This document shows positions 16,220-26,362 of a DNA stretch of 64,000 nt, one piece after another. The notes under the pieces are model-generated. The model made no database searches and was not told the origin of the DNA. It worked only from the letters and a program-made list of their open reading frames with translations. The DNA lies in NCBI GenBank assembly GCA_001603275.1, contig LUYM01000006.1:583391-647390 (forward strand). Direction: 5' to 3'. Position 1 is the first letter of the stretch. Every line of letters begins with the position of its first letter. A program made the translations under genes and the position numbers. Source of the DNA: Actinomycetales bacterium Actino_02 (lineage in GTDB: Bacteria; Actinomycetota; Actinomycetes; Propionibacteriales; Propionibacteriaceae).

Positions 16220-17491
16220 GTGATCCCCGCCGAGCTGACCACGCCGACCCTGACGGTCGCGCTGCTGGCCGACACCGATAGTCGGTGGAAGTGGGGAGCC
16301 CGGCTGGCGGCTCGACTCGGCTCCGAGGTCGAGCTGATCGGCTACCAGCTATGGACCCATGACCTGCCTAGCCACCGGCAGTTGCTCGAGGCAGGTGTCG
16401 GTCCGGAGCGGGTGCGCCAGCTCGGCCCGTCCGGCTTCCTGGAGGCGCTGGCCACTGATCATCCGGACGTTCTGATCGTGGCCGCGCCCGGCGGCGGCTG
16501 CCAGGCGATCCTGCAGCTGCTCGCCACCGCCCGGCTGGAACCACGTCCGCTGGTGCTCACCGGCTATGTCGGTGTGGTCTACGAGAATCTCGTCGACGGC
16601 CTGCTGTTGCGCGCCGGCGCCGACCTGATCGGGGCGAACAGCCCGGCCGACCTCGAGCAGTTCGCCCGCGTCCTGACCAGTGTGGGGGCCGGCGCTGATG
16701 CCCTGGTGCGCACCCAGCTGCCCTTCCTGGAGGATCCGGCACCGCGGACGCCAAGCGCCCGGTTCACGGTGACCTTCGCCGGCCAGCCCGGCGTGCCGGC
16801 CAGTCGGGCCGAGCGCCAGTATCTGGTGCAGCGGCTGGCCGATCACGCGCGCCGGCACCCCGAGCGGGACGTGCTGGTCAAGCTGCGGAACCTGCCCGGT
16901 GAGGTGGCCACTCACCCCGAGCCCTACCCCTACGACGAGTTGATCCGTGGCCTGGGCAGCCAGCGTCCGGCCAATCTCAAAGTGATCGGCGGTCTGATGA
17001 GCCGGGCGCTGAGCCGGACCGACCTGCTGGTCACGGTGAGCTCCACGGCCGCGGTCGAAGCCGTCCATGCCGAGGTGCCGGCCGCGGTGCTCACCGACTT
17101 CGGAATCCGGGAGGCGCTGGGCAACACCTACTTCCTCGGTTCCGGGCTGCTGGCCAGCTTCGAAGAGTTGGACGGTGGTCTCGTCCCGAGGGTTGATCCG
17201 CAGTGGGCCCGGCAGCGCGGGATGCGCGGCCTGTCCGACGAGCTGCCGGCGCGCGTCGCCAAGGCTCTGGCAGAGCCGCGCGGCGAGTTGCGCCCTTTCT
17301 ACAGTCTGGCCAATGCCAGCGGCTTTCTGCCGCGGCTCCTGGCCGGCTACGGCATCGGCCCGGACGGACGGCCGCTGCCGTCGCGAGCCAACTCGGTGCT
17401 GCGCAAGGCCGTCCGCAGCGGAGCTCGCGGGGTGTACCGGCACGGCACCACGGTGATCGGACCGGCGCTTCGGCGATTGGCGGCGTTATGA
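16220..17491 (+). CDS. Putative glycosyltransferase (DUF6716-like)
   Basis: The 423-residue soluble protein begins with a strand and then LADTDSRWKWGARLAARLG, a pattern I associate with the actinobacterial DUF6716 putative glycosyltransferase family. It continues with Rossmann-like segments (DVLIVAAPGGGCQAILQLL) and a C-terminal nucleotide-sugar-like half (FTVTFAGQPGVPASRAERQY, then VTVSSTAAVEAVHAEVPAAV), as in GT-B enzymes. It heads a short cluster with a NeuB-type synthase and a polysialyltransferase-like protein, so it probably helps make or attach a nonulosonic-acid-containing surface glycan. Donor and acceptor are unknown. The start is leaderless GTG. Confidence 0.65.
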   Translation: MIPAELTTPTLTVALLADTDSRWKWGARLAARLGSEVELIGYQLWTHDLPSHRQLLEAGVGPERVRQLGPSGFLEALATDHPDVLIVAAPGGGCQAILQLLATARLEPRPLVLTGYVGVVYENLVDGLLLRAGADLIGANSPADLEQFARVLTSVGAGADALVRTQLPFLEDPAPRTPSARFTVTFAGQPGVPASRAERQYLVQRLADHARRHPERDVLVKLRNLPGEVATHPEPYPYDELIRGLGSQRPANLKVIGGLMSRALSRTDLLVTVSSTAAVEAVHAEVPAAVLTDFGIREALGNTYFLGSGLLASFEELDGGLVPRVDPQWARQRGMRGLSDELPARVAKALAEPRGELRPFYSLANASGFLPRLLAGYGIGPDGRPLPSRANSVLRKAVRSGARGVYRHGTTVIGPALRRLAAL

Positions 17492-17522
17492 GCACCTCCG
17501 CTCGGACGCGCGACCGTGACCA

Positions 17523-17563
17523 GGTGGTGGGCGGCCGGGGTATGAGCTCGGCCGCCCACCACC
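17523..17563 (+). terminator. Strong hairpin between glycosyltransferase and neuB-like genes
   Basis: A perfect 14-bp stem (17523-17536 with 17550-17563, arm GGTGGTGGGCGGCC) with a 13-nt loop lies 31 nt after the upstream stop. It could terminate or attenuate transcription before the neuB-like gene. Confidence 0.55.
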
Positions 17564-17577
17564 ACCTCGACCACCCG

Positions 17578-17606
17578 CAGAGAACGGGGACTGTCCCCTT
17601 TCTCTG
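17578..17606. repeat. 29-bp palindrome centred on GGGGACTGTCCCC
   Basis: The arms CAGAGAA-C-GGGGAC and GTCCCC-T-TTCTCTG pair with one mismatch around a single central base. The centre is too tight for an ordinary RNA hairpin loop, which suggests a dyad protein site, a dispersed repeat or a cruciform rather than a simple terminator. It lies 14 nt after the preceding hairpin, in the same 238-bp gap. Confidence 0.5.
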
Positions 17607-17729
17607 CGGACCCTCGGCCGTGCTCAGGCATCGCGTGATGCCCGGCGTCGGCCAGCCGTCCCGGGCTGCCACCCGGCGACTCTCACCACTCCGCTCGAAC
17701 CATCAGCGGAACCGAAGGAAGGACCAGTT

Positions 17730-18649
<920 letters not shown>

Positions 18650-18653
<4 letters not shown>

Positions 18654-19693
18654 ACCGGGACACGCTGGGTCTGGTCGAGAGCCCGGCTCAGCTGCTGCAC
18701 CTGATCGAGTGGTGCTACGCCGAAGGTACGGCGGATCGGACGCGGGCCGTCGTGCTGGCCCCGACCCAGCCGACCGCGATCACCCAGCTGCGCGCCCTGT
18801 CCGACTTCGCGGCGGAGGAGGGGATGGCCATGGTGTGGGCCGAGCCGCGCCGCTCCGCACTGGCCTTCGCGGCCAGCCTGCGGCGACTGTGGTCGGAGGT
18901 CGGCGCCGCGCGTCGGCTGGTCCTGGGTGACCCGTTCTCCGGGCTGATTCAGTCGGTGCTGCCGGCCACCAAGGCCCAGCAGATCGTCGTGGTCGATGAC
19001 GGCACCGCCACCATGGAGTTCGCCGCCCAGTACGCCGCCAGCGGCGCGCTGCGACGCTGGAACTCTCGTCCCTCGGCCATGGACATGCCGCGGACGCTGC
19101 TCGGCCAGCAGGCCCGCCGCGTCCTGAACGGCGGGGCGCTGCGGCTGTTCACCGTGATGCCGGTCACCGGCCTGCCGCAGAGCCGGCTGCAGCACAACCA
19201 CTACGACTGGCTGCGCGGCCGCTTCGGCACCCCTCGCATGTTCAGCGGAGTGGACGTCGTCGGCTCATCCCTGGTCGAAACCGGAGTCGCCGATCGCGGG
19301 GCCTACCTGCGGCGAGTGGCCGAACTGGCCGATTCCTTCGGACGCCCCGGACGCTACTTCGCGCACCGCAGGGAGGACCCGGACAAGCTGGCCGAACTGG
19401 CTCGGGTGAGTGGGCTCGAGGTCGTCCGTCCGCAGCTGCCGATCGAGGTCGAGTTGCGCCGTGGGCCGGTCGCCCAGCGGGTGGTGAGCTTCCCGTCCTC
19501 GGTGGGCTACACGCTGCCGGTGGTGCTGTCCGGCCTGCCGGTGCGCTACCAGTTCGAGCCGGTGCCCGAGGAGATGCTGGGGGCCGAGGTCAGTGAGAAG
19601 GCGCGCGACTTCCTGTCAAAGATGACCGCGGACCTGCGCTACAGCGCCCGGCTGTGGTCGCCGGACTCGAATGCGCTCAGTGCTTCGGCGTGA
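18650..19693 (+). CDS. Polysialyltransferase-like putative glycosyltransferase
   Basis: The 347-residue protein starts LGLVESPAQLLHLIEWCYAE, reminiscent of the SP-x-QLLN-x-IEA start of bacterial sialyl/polysialyltransferase-like proteins. It has a central QQIVVVDDGTATMEFAAQY (D-D-G) and an HRREDPDKLAEL segment. Adjacency and 4-nt overlap with the NeuB-type gene support transfer of a nonulosonic acid. The assignment is by pattern and context only; other GT-B-like functions are possible. Its 3' end overlaps the convergent gene at 19677-19988 by 17 bp, so the two transcripts are antisense at their ends. Confidence 0.6.
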
Positions 19694-19988
19694 AGACCGG
19701 CATGATCCCGTTGAAGCTGATCGTCCAGCCCATGCCGTGGGCTCCGATGTAGCCGATGCCGAGCGCCACTGAGCCGAGGACGATCGCGAACAGCAGGTAG
19801 GCGATCAGGCGTCCGACCAGGTTCGGCTTGACGATCACCCCGGCACCATGGACCTCGGCGTCCCCGCCGATGCCCCAAGCCAGCGCCCGGATCCCGGCAG
19901 CGAACAGCGTCGGCAGCCCGGCACCCAGGACGACGGCGACCAGCAGGACGCGCCAGGCGCCGTCCAGTGCGGCAAGCAGTTGCTCCAT
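19677..19988 (-). CDS. Small membrane protein downstream of the phosphate transporter
   Basis: The 103-residue protein has hydrophobic segments at about residues 12-38 and 58-82 and a polar middle (GGDAEVHGAGVIVKPNLVGR), suggesting two membrane helices. Its start overlaps the stop of the PiT gene (TGATG), so the two are co-translated. I recognise the arrangement of a small membrane protein after PiT from actinobacteria but know no assigned function. A role as an accessory subunit is inference from coupling. Confidence 0.72.
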   Translation of the reverse strand: MEQLLAALDGAWRVLLVAVVLGAGLPTLFAAGIRALAWGIGGDAEVHGAGVIVKPNLVGRLIAYLLFAIVLGSVALGIGYIGAHGMGWTISFNGIMPVFTPKH

Positions 19989-21229
19989 CAGTGCGTCCCT
20001 CCCGGCACGGCGGTCGCTTCCTTTTCGGCGCGATCCTTCGGCTCTTCCCAGGCGTCGTTGACGTTGTGGTGGCTGATCGGGTCACGCTTGGAGTGCCACC
20101 ACATGTACAAGGCGGCCGCGCACATGATGGCGAAGACCACGAAGGCACCGACGCCTTGTCCGAGCAGGTGGCCGATCCACCACATCCCGGCACCGACCAG
20201 ACCGGCCAGTGGCAGCGTGGTCAGCCAGGCCAGCGCCATCCTTCCGGCCACATTCCAGCGGACGGCCGCGCCGCGACGGCCCAAGCCGGAACCGAGGATC
20301 GAGCCGGTGCAGACGTGAGTGGTGGACAGCGCGAAGCCGAGCTGGCTGGAGGTCAGAATCACCGCAGCGGACGCGCTCTCGGCGGCCATGCCCTGCGGCG
20401 AGGATATCTCGACCAGGCCCTTGCCCATGGTCCGGATGATCCGCCAGCCGCCGATATAGGTGCCGGAAGCGATCGCCAGCGCGCAGGCGAACTTCACCCA
20501 CAGCGGAATGTCGGTGGTGGAGGTCCAGGCACCGTTGGCGATCAGGGCCAAGGTCACCACGCCCATGGTCTTCTGGGCGTCGTTGGTGCCGTGGGACAGC
20601 GAGAGCAGCGAGGCCGTGAAGATCTGGCCCCAGCGGAAGCCCGCCTCCTGGTAGCGCCGCGCGACGCCCTGAGTGAGCTTGAAGACGAGTTTGGTGCCGA
20701 TATAGGCCACCACGATGGCGATCGCCGGTGAGAGCAGGGCCGGTAGCACCACCTTCCCGACGACACCGTCGAGGTGGTAGCCCTCACCGACCCACTTGAC
20801 GCCTTCCCAGCCCATCGAGGCGACGGTGGCGCCGATCAGGCCGCCGAACAGCGCATGCGACGAGCTGGACGGAAGGCCCCACAGCCAGGTCAGGATGTTC
20901 CAGATGATGGCTCCGGCCAGACCGGCCATCAGGATCAGCAGCAAGCCGTGGCCGTCGTCGGCCATCAGCTCCGGCTTCGGAGAGCCGTCCGGGTTCTGGA
21001 TCCGGATCACAGCATTGGTGACCGTGACTGCGACCTCAACCGAGAGGAAGGCGCCGACCAGGTTCAGGACTGCCGACAGGCTGACGGCAGCCTTCGGGCT
21101 GAGGGCGCGGGTGGCGATGGAGGTGGCCATTGCGTTAGCCGTGTCGTGAAAGCCGTTGGTGAAGTCGAAGGCCAATGCTGTGACAACAACTAGCGACAGG
21201 AGTATGAACTCAGGGGTCACACAGATCAT
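19988..21229 (-). CDS. pit: PiT-family inorganic phosphate transporter
   Basis: The 413-residue membrane protein has the family repeats: [20 protein letters not shown] near the N-terminus and the second [11 protein letters not shown] copy in the C-terminal half, plus about ten hydrophobic helices. PiT proteins are low-affinity symporters of metal phosphate or phosphate with protons. The C-terminal end is polar and charged. It forms an operon with the following small membrane protein and is divergent from metG. No PhoU-like gene accompanies it. Confidence 0.95.
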   Translation of the reverse strand: MICVTPEFILLSLVVVTALAFDFTNGFHDTANAMATSIATRALSPKAAVSLSAVLNLVGAFLSVEVAVTVTNAVIRIQNPDGSPKPELMADDGHGLLLILMAGLAGAIIWNILTWLWGLPSSSSHALFGGLIGATVASMGWEGVKWVGEGYHLDGVVGKVVLPALLSPAIAIVVAYIGTKLVFKLTQGVARRYQEAGFRWGQIFTASLLSLSHGTNDAQKTMGVVTLALIANGAWTSTTDIPLWVKFACALAIASGTYIGGWRIIRTMGKGLVEISSPQGMAAESASAAVILTSSQLGFALSTTHVCTGSILGSGLGRRGAAVRWNVAGRMALAWLTTLPLAGLVGAGMWWIGHLLGQGVGAFVVFAIMCAAALYMWWHSKRDPISHHNVNDAWEEPKDRAEKEATAVPGGTH

Positions 21230-21344
21230 GGTAGGGGCAGCCGGGCCGGATTCCGAAAGCGGTCAATGGCTAGCCGCTCAGTTCCGGCTCAGCGGGGCTG
21301 TGAGCGGTCTCGTCCGCTCGTCCGGGCGGATGACCGTCGACCGA

Positions 21345-21350
21345 TAAGAT
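21345..21350 (+). promoter_or_regulatory. Candidate -10 box of metG
   Basis: TAAGAT is 8 nt upstream of the GTG at 21359, so the leader would be absent or one or two bases long. Confidence 0.4.
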
Positions 21351-21358
21351 GGTCCATC

Positions 21359-23143
21359 GTGAGTTCCCGCATCCTGGCAGCAGTTGCCTGGCCTTACGCC
21401 AACGGCCCTCGTCATATTGGTCACGTCTCCGGCTTCGGCGTCCCTTCCGACGTCTTCGCCCGCTACCAGCGAATGGCCGGCAACCAGGTGCTGATGGTGT
21501 CCGGCACCGACGAGCACGGAACCGCCATCCAGGTGCAGGCCGACAAGGAGGGCCTCACCCCGCAACAGACCGCCGACAAGTATCACCAGATCATCGCCGA
21601 GGATCTGCAGGCGCTGGGCTGCTCCTACGACCTCTACACCCGTACCACCACGCTGAACCACCGCGCGGTCGTCCAGGAGTTGTTCCGGACGCTGCACGAC
21701 AACGGCTATGTGGTGGCCCAGACCGAGATGGGCGCGATCTCGCCGTCCACCGGACGCACCTTGCCCGACCGCTACATCGAGGGCACCTGCCCGATCTGCG
21801 GCTTCGACGGAGCTCGCGGTGACCAGTGCGACAACTGTGGCCGTCAGCTGGACCCGATCGACCTGATCAACCCGAAGTCCCGGATCAATGGCGAGGTGCC
21901 CGAATTCATCGAGACCGAGCACTTCTTCCTGGACCTGCCTGCTCTGGCCGGGGCGCTGGCCGACTGGCTGGCCACCCGGACCGACTGGCGTCCCAACGTC
22001 ATGAAGTTCAGCCTGAACCTGCTCAAGGAGTTGCGCCCGCGCGCCATCACCCGCGACCTCGACTGGGGCGTCCCGATCCCGCTGGAGGGCTGGGAGGACG
22101 TGTCCATGAAGCGGATCTATGTCTGGTTCGACGCGGTGATCGGCTACCTGTCGGCCGCGGTCGAGTGGGCCCAGCGCTCCGGCGACCCGGATGCCTGGAA
22201 GCTGTGGTGGCAGTCGAGTGAGGCGAGCTCGTACTACTTCATGGGCAAGGACAACATCACCTTCCACTCGGTGATCTGGCCGGCCATCCTGCTGGGTGCC
22301 AATGGGCAGGGCGACAAGGGCGGACACGGTTCGGCCTATAGCCCGCTGAACCTGCCCACCGAGGTGGTCTCTTCGGAGTACCTGACCATGTCGGGCTCCA
22401 AGCTGGCCTCCTCCCGGGGGCACGTGATCTATGTCCGCGACTTCCTGGCCGAGTTCGGGCCGGACGCGCTGCGTTACTTCATTGCGGTGAACGGACCGGA
22501 GAACCAGGACACCGACTTCACCTGGGAAGAGTTTGTCCGGCGCAACAACTTCGAGCTGGCCAACGAGTGGGGCAACCTGGTCAACCGCTCGATCTCGATG
22601 GCGCACAAGAACGTCGGGGCCATCCCGGCCGCCGGCGAGTTGACCGAGGCCGACCAGGCGCTGCTGGACGCGTCCAAGGCGGCCTTCGAGGTGGTCGGCG
22701 ACCTGTGGGGCCGGTGCAAGTTCAAGCAGGCCACCACCGAGGCCATGCGGGTGGTCTCGCTGGCCAACAAGTACATCTCCGACCAGGAGCCGTGGAAGCT
22801 GAAGGACGATCCGGCTCGCCGCGACACCGTGCTGCACGTGGCGCTACAGGTGGTCTCCGACGCCAACACGCTGCTCACCCCGCTGCTGCCGCACGCGGCG
22901 CAGAAGGTGTTCGAGGCGCTCGGCGGCCAGGGAGTGTGGGCGGCTCAGCCCGAGCTGAAGACGGTCAGCCAGGAGGGTGGCCCGGACTACCCGGTGCTGA
23001 CCGGCGACTATGCGTCCCAGCAGGCGGTGTGGGCCTCGCGTCCGATCGTTGCCGGGACGCCGCTGGCCAAGCCGACCCCGCTGTTCACCAAGCTGGACGA
23101 GGCCCTGGCCCAGACCGGTCCGTCCTGGGCCCCGATCGGCTGA
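21359..23143 (+). CDS. metG: Methionine-tRNA ligase
   Basis: The 594-residue protein has the class I HIGH motif (HIGHVSG) in [14 protein letters not shown], a zinc knuckle [18 protein letters not shown] and the KMSKS-like loop [10 protein letters not shown]. The chain ends after the anticodon-binding domain, without an appended tRNA-binding (Arc1p-like) domain. GTG 21359 is chosen because the conserved [15 protein letters not shown] follows directly; a TAAGAT hexamer lies 8 nt upstream. Longer upstream extension of the frame has no similarity to the family. Confidence 0.96.
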   Translation: MSSRILAAVAWPYANGPRHIGHVSGFGVPSDVFARYQRMAGNQVLMVSGTDEHGTAIQVQADKEGLTPQQTADKYHQIIAEDLQALGCSYDLYTRTTTLNHRAVVQELFRTLHDNGYVVAQTEMGAISPSTGRTLPDRYIEGTCPICGFDGARGDQCDNCGRQLDPIDLINPKSRINGEVPEFIETEHFFLDLPALAGALADWLATRTDWRPNVMKFSLNLLKELRPRAITRDLDWGVPIPLEGWEDVSMKRIYVWFDAVIGYLSAAVEWAQRSGDPDAWKLWWQSSEASSYYFMGKDNITFHSVIWPAILLGANGQGDKGGHGSAYSPLNLPTEVVSSEYLTMSGSKLASSRGHVIYVRDFLAEFGPDALRYFIAVNGPENQDTDFTWEEFVRRNNFELANEWGNLVNRSISMAHKNVGAIPAAGELTEADQALLDASKAAFEVVGDLWGRCKFKQATTEAMRVVSLANKYISDQEPWKLKDDPARRDTVLHVALQVVSDANTLLTPLLPHAAQKVFEALGGQGVWAAQPELKTVSQEGGPDYPVLTGDYASQQAVWASRPIVAGTPLAKPTPLFTKLDEALAQTGPSWAPIG

Positions 23144-23183
23144 GCGGGGCGGCAGTTCCGCTCCGGCCCGTGGTCCTGCTGGC

Positions 23184-23684
23184 CTAGCCGACTCTGCTGA
23201 ATGCGGCCAGCCCGGCTGCCCAGGCAGACGATACGTCGGCATCGTCGGGGAATCGGCCGGCCAACTCGAGTTCGACCAGGCCATGGGCCAGCGCCCACAG
23301 CGCTCGCGCCCGGGCCTGATCGCCGTGGGCTGCCGTCTGCAACCCTGCGCTCGCGGCGGCCTCGACTCCGGGGGAGAGGCGGTCCCGGTGCAAGGCCTGA
23401 CCGGAGATCAGCGCGTACCGGTGTGGATGGGTCAGCGCCCATTCGCGATAGGCCGCTCCGATCGCGTCCAGCTGGGGTCCTGCGGCGTCCAGCCGGGCGG
23501 CCAGGGAGCGCAGCGCACGTTCCTGGAGGGTAGCCTCGATCGCAGCCTTGTCGGGAAAGTGTCGATAGAGCGAGGGTGCCTGAATGCCGATCTCGGCTGC
23601 GATGGTCCGCATGCTGAGGCCGGCCGGTCCGCCGCGGTCGAGGAGGTCCTCTGCGGCGGCGATGATCTCGTCTCGTCTGCTCAT
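23184..23684 (-). CDS. TetR-family transcriptional repressor
   Basis: The 166-residue protein begins MSRRDEIIAAAEDLLDRGG and has a TetR-type helix-turn-helix (LSMRTIAAEIGIQAPSLYRH) at about residues 23-42, followed by a TetR_C-like ligand domain. Its ATG overlaps the stop of the upstream membrane-protein gene (ATGA at 23681-23684), so both lie in one operon. Two identical-half-site palindromes lie just before the operon start, consistent with autorepression. The ligand is unknown; quaternary amines or other lipophilic compounds are common for such pairs. Confidence 0.9.
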   Translation of the reverse strand: MSRRDEIIAAAEDLLDRGGPAGLSMRTIAAEIGIQAPSLYRHFPDKAAIEATLQERALRSLAARLDAAGPQLDAIGAAYREWALTHPHRYALISGQALHRDRLSPGVEAAASAGLQTAAHGDQARARALWALAHGLVELELAGRFPDDADVSSAWAAGLAAFSRVG

Positions 23685-24067
23685 CGCCGAGCCCGGCTCA
23701 GCACGAAGGCTGCCAGCAGGAGGACGGTCAGTGCTCCGTCCCACCACATGGCCGAACCGGCGCCTGCGGCGGAGCCCGCCCAGGCGACGCCTGCCGCGGT
23801 GAGGATCAGCTTGTTCAGGATCAGTGCAGCCCAGACGCCGAGCGAGGCCCTGCGTGGCGACCGGGCCAGGGCGGCGAACAGGATGCTGAAGGTGGCGAAG
23901 CCGACTTCGCGCCACAGTTCGACGAAGCGAGTGTCGGCATCGGCGGCGAGGACGGCGCCGATGCCGCTGATGGCGGCGAGCGCGGCGGCAATGGTGCAGA
24001 TCCACAGCAGGGCGCTGGCCACGGCTTCGGTGGTGATCCTCGGCTGAGTGATCGCGGGAGTGGTCAT
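23681..24067 (-). CDS. Small four-helix membrane protein, TetR-regulated
   Basis: The 128-residue protein has four hydrophobic segments at about residues 17-43, 53-68, 77-98 and 106-125. It contains no motif I recognise. AAGGAGTCT precedes the ATG. It is the first gene of the operon with the TetR repressor, and the operators directly abut its ribosome site. It may be a transporter-like or stress-related membrane protein, but no function should be assumed. Confidence 0.75.
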   Translation of the reverse strand: MTTPAITQPRITTEAVASALLWICTIAAALAAISGIGAVLAADADTRFVELWREVGFATFSILFAALARSPRRASLGVWAALILNKLILTAAGVAWAGSAAGAGSAMWWDGALTVLLLAAFVLSRARR

Positions 24068-24079
24068 GGAAGACTCCTT

Positions 24080-24094
24080 GCTAACGGTGTTAGC
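24080..24094. promoter_or_regulatory. TetR operator 1
   Basis: GCTAACGGTGTTAGC is a perfect dyad (GCTAAC / GTTAGC, 3-bp spacer) that touches the ribosome-binding site of the membrane-protein gene. Same half-sites as operator 2. Confidence 0.8.
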
Positions 24095-24103
24095 AGCAGA
24101 CTA

Positions 24104-24118
24104 GCTAACGCTGTTAGC
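24104..24118. promoter_or_regulatory. TetR operator 2
   Basis: GCTAACGCTGTTAGC has the same half-sites and spacer as operator 1, with centres 24 bp apart (just over two helical turns). This allows two dimers on nearly the same DNA face over the promoter. Confidence 0.8.
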
Positions 24119-24130
24119 GGAGGCAAGCCC

Positions 24131-24709
24131 CTAGCTGAGGTGGGCGATCGCGGAGCGCATGGACATCGGCGTGAAGCCGGCGTCCAGGGCCTTGCGGCGC
24201 AGGGCCGGCTGGGCCTTGCGCAGCGCCCAGCCACGGCGGATCGCGATCAGCGGGGGCTTGCGCTTCTTGGCGAAGTCGCGGCGCAGCCGCAGCAGATACA
24301 CCAGAGTGGCCGGCCGGTCGAGGTAGATCGGCTCCACCTCCAGCCCGGCAGCGCGGCAGTGGGCGAGGAACTCGATGGCGAAGATGCCTTCCACGGTCAG
24401 GCAGTGACACCCGTCCAATCGCACCTGGTGGCTGCCCACCCGCCGGCTCTCGGTGATCGAGTAGGCCGGCGCCTCCAGCTCGCCGGTGGCCAGCAGCTCA
24501 TGCAATCCGGCTAGGGCGCCGGCGGCGTCCCAGGAGGCCGGATCGTCCCAATCGGTGATGCCGAGGTTCGTGCTCGGCATTCCCGGGTGATCGGCGTCGA
24601 AGTAGTAGTCGTCCAGCCGCAGGGTGGGGCAGCCGGCCACGTGCGCGAGCCGGGACTTGCCGCTGCCGGACGCTCCGGCAATCAGGATGATCCGTGGTGT
24701 CGTGCTCAC
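24131..24709 (-). CDS. Uridine-kinase-like P-loop kinase
   Basis: The 192-residue protein has Walker A GASGSGKSRL at residues 12-21, an LRLDDYYFDADH segment like the uridine kinase DDFY motif, and a basic lid (RLRRDFAKKRKPPL). It is likely a nucleoside or small-molecule kinase related to uridine kinase. GTG 24709 overlaps the phosphosugar mutase stop (GTGA). It is the third gene of a pnp - mutase - kinase operon, which favours a role in nucleoside salvage. Phosphoribulokinase-like or unrelated small-molecule kinases remain alternatives. Confidence 0.75.
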   Translation of the reverse strand: MSTTPRIILIAGASGSGKSRLAHVAGCPTLRLDDYYFDADHPGMPSTNLGITDWDDPASWDAAGALAGLHELLATGELEAPAYSITESRRVGSHQVRLDGCHCLTVEGIFAIEFLAHCRAAGLEVEPIYLDRPATLVYLLRLRRDFAKKRKPPLIAIRRGWALRKAQPALRRKALDAGFTPMSMRSAIAHLS

Positions 24710-26352
24710 AGGCCCAGCGCTCGGGCCATCTCATCGCGTGCCTGCGCCATCAAGGCGGAGGCTTCGGCGCGGTCGGCGGCCAGCTCCGTCCCCGGAGCCA
24801 GCTTCACCTGCAGGTAGCACTTCAGCTTCGGCTCCGTCCCCGACGGACGGACGACCACCCGCACCCGAGTGCCGCTGAACAGCACGCCGTCGGTGGGCGG
24901 CAGGGCAGCGCTGCCGAGGGCCAGATCCACCAGCTCCACCGGTTCACCGGCAAGTGCCGTCGGCGGAACCTCCCGAATCCGGGCCATGGCCGCGGTGATC
25001 AGACTGAGGTCGGCCACCCGGAATGCCAGCTGCGAGGTGAGATGGACGCCATAGCGCGCGGCGATCTCGTCCAGCCGGTCGGCGATCGTTCGCCCTTCGG
25101 CCCTGAGCCGAGCGGCCAACTCCAGCACCCGAACCAGGGTGGTGATGCCGTCCTTGTCCGGAACGGCGGCGGCGTCGGTGCAGTAGCCGATCGCCTCCTC
25201 GTAGCCGAAGGCCAGTCCCGGCACTCGTCCGATCCACTTGAAGCCGGTCAAGGTGGTGGTGAAGGGCTGGTGATAGGCGGCGGCCATCGTCGACAGCAGC
25301 GTGCTGGACACCACCGAGCAGGCGTAGGTGCCGCTCACTCCGGCCCGAAGCAGGTCGTCGGCGAGCAGGGCGCCGAGCTCGTCGCCGGTGAGCATCCGCC
25401 AGCCGGAGGGGAAGCAGGCCGCAATGGCGCAGCGATCGGCGTCGGGGTCGTTGGCGATCGCCACGTCCGCATCCACCTGCTGCGCCAGGGTGAGGGCCAA
25501 GTCGATGGCTCCGGGTTCCTCCGGATTGGGGAAGGGGACGGTCGGGAAGGCCGGGTCGGGCTCGATCTGCTCGGTCACCCGGTGCGGCTGGTCGAAGCCG
25601 GTTGCCGCGACCACCTGATCGACGATGGCCGCACCCACCCCGTGCATGGCGGTGTAGACCCAGTTCAGCGACCGCGGTGTCTCCGGGCTGACCAAGCTGC
25701 TGGCCCGGGCCACGTAGGCCGCGACCAGATCGTCGCCGACCAGCGGGAAGTCGTCGCTGCGCGCAATGTCGGCCAGCGGACGCGCGGCGACCGCGGCGAT
25801 CTGGGCGGCGATCTGGGAATCCGTGGGCGGAATGATCTGCGAACCGTCGCCCAGGTAGACCTTGTAGCCGTTGTCCTGCGGCGGATTGTGGGACGCCGTG
25901 ACCACCACACCGGCCACACAGCCGAAGTGGCGGATCCCGAAGGCCACCACCGGGGTTGGCAGCGCTCGTGAGCAGAGCAGCGGCAGTAACCCGGCCGCAG
26001 CCAGGATCTCGGCGGTGTCCTGGGCGAACACCTGCGAGTTGTAGCGGGCGTCGAAGCCGACGATCACGCGTCCGCCGGCCATGCCGAGCTCACGCAAATG
26101 GGCGGCCAGTCCGGCTGCGGCCTGGCTGACCACGACCCGGTTCATCCGGGCCGGACCGGGGCCGAGCGGGCCGCGCAGCCCTGCCGTCCCGAAGGCCAGC
26201 GGGCCGGCGAAGGCATCCCTCAGCTCGTCCGTCGCAGCCTGGTCGGCGGCGTCGGCCCGGGCCAGCAGGTCGTCCAATGCGGCTGCCGTGGCCGGGTCGG
26301 GATCCTGCTGGCGCCAGCTGAGGATCTGTTCGCGCAAGGACTGATCGATCAT
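24706..26352 (-). CDS. Phosphohexomutase-superfamily enzyme, probably acting as phosphopentomutase
   Basis: The 548-residue protein has all four alpha-D-phosphohexomutase signatures: the phosphoserine loop TASHNPPQDNGYKVY, the Mg site NDPDADRCAIA, the sugar loop FGYEEAIGY and the phosphate-binding RPSGTEPKLKCY. Homologues are often labelled PmmB or phosphoglucomutase. It lies directly between pnp and a uridine-kinase-like gene. Pnp yields ribose-1-phosphate, so conversion to ribose-5-phosphate (phosphopentomutase) is the reaction the operon needs; DeoB is absent here. The same pnp-pmmB pairing occurs in mycobacteria. Substrate preference cannot be read from sequence alone. Confidence 0.9.
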   Translation of the reverse strand: MIDQSLREQILSWRQQDPDPATAAALDDLLARADAADQAATDELRDAFAGPLAFGTAGLRGPLGPGPARMNRVVVSQAAAGLAAHLRELGMAGGRVIVGFDARYNSQVFAQDTAEILAAAGLLPLLCSRALPTPVVAFGIRHFGCVAGVVVTASHNPPQDNGYKVYLGDGSQIIPPTDSQIAAQIAAVAARPLADIARSDDFPLVGDDLVAAYVARASSLVSPETPRSLNWVYTAMHGVGAAIVDQVVAATGFDQPHRVTEQIEPDPAFPTVPFPNPEEPGAIDLALTLAQQVDADVAIANDPDADRCAIAACFPSGWRMLTGDELGALLADDLLRAGVSGTYACSVVSSTLLSTMAAAYHQPFTTTLTGFKWIGRVPGLAFGYEEAIGYCTDAAAVPDKDGITTLVRVLELAARLRAEGRTIADRLDEIAARYGVHLTSQLAFRVADLSLITAAMARIREVPPTALAGEPVELVDLALGSAALPPTDGVLFSGTRVRVVVRPSGTEPKLKCYLQVKLAPGTELAADRAEASALMAQARDEMARALGL

Positions 26353-26362
26353 GCCCGACTCC

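Noticed and set aside
21278..22837. Open frame of 519 codons antisense to metG
   Set aside because: Shadow of a highly conserved gene; no recognisable domain and Gly/Val/Arg-rich composition.
23144..23165. Terminator between metG and tetR (GAGCGG / CCGCTC)
   Set aside because: Stem of 6 bp with a 10-nt loop is too weak to list as a feature.
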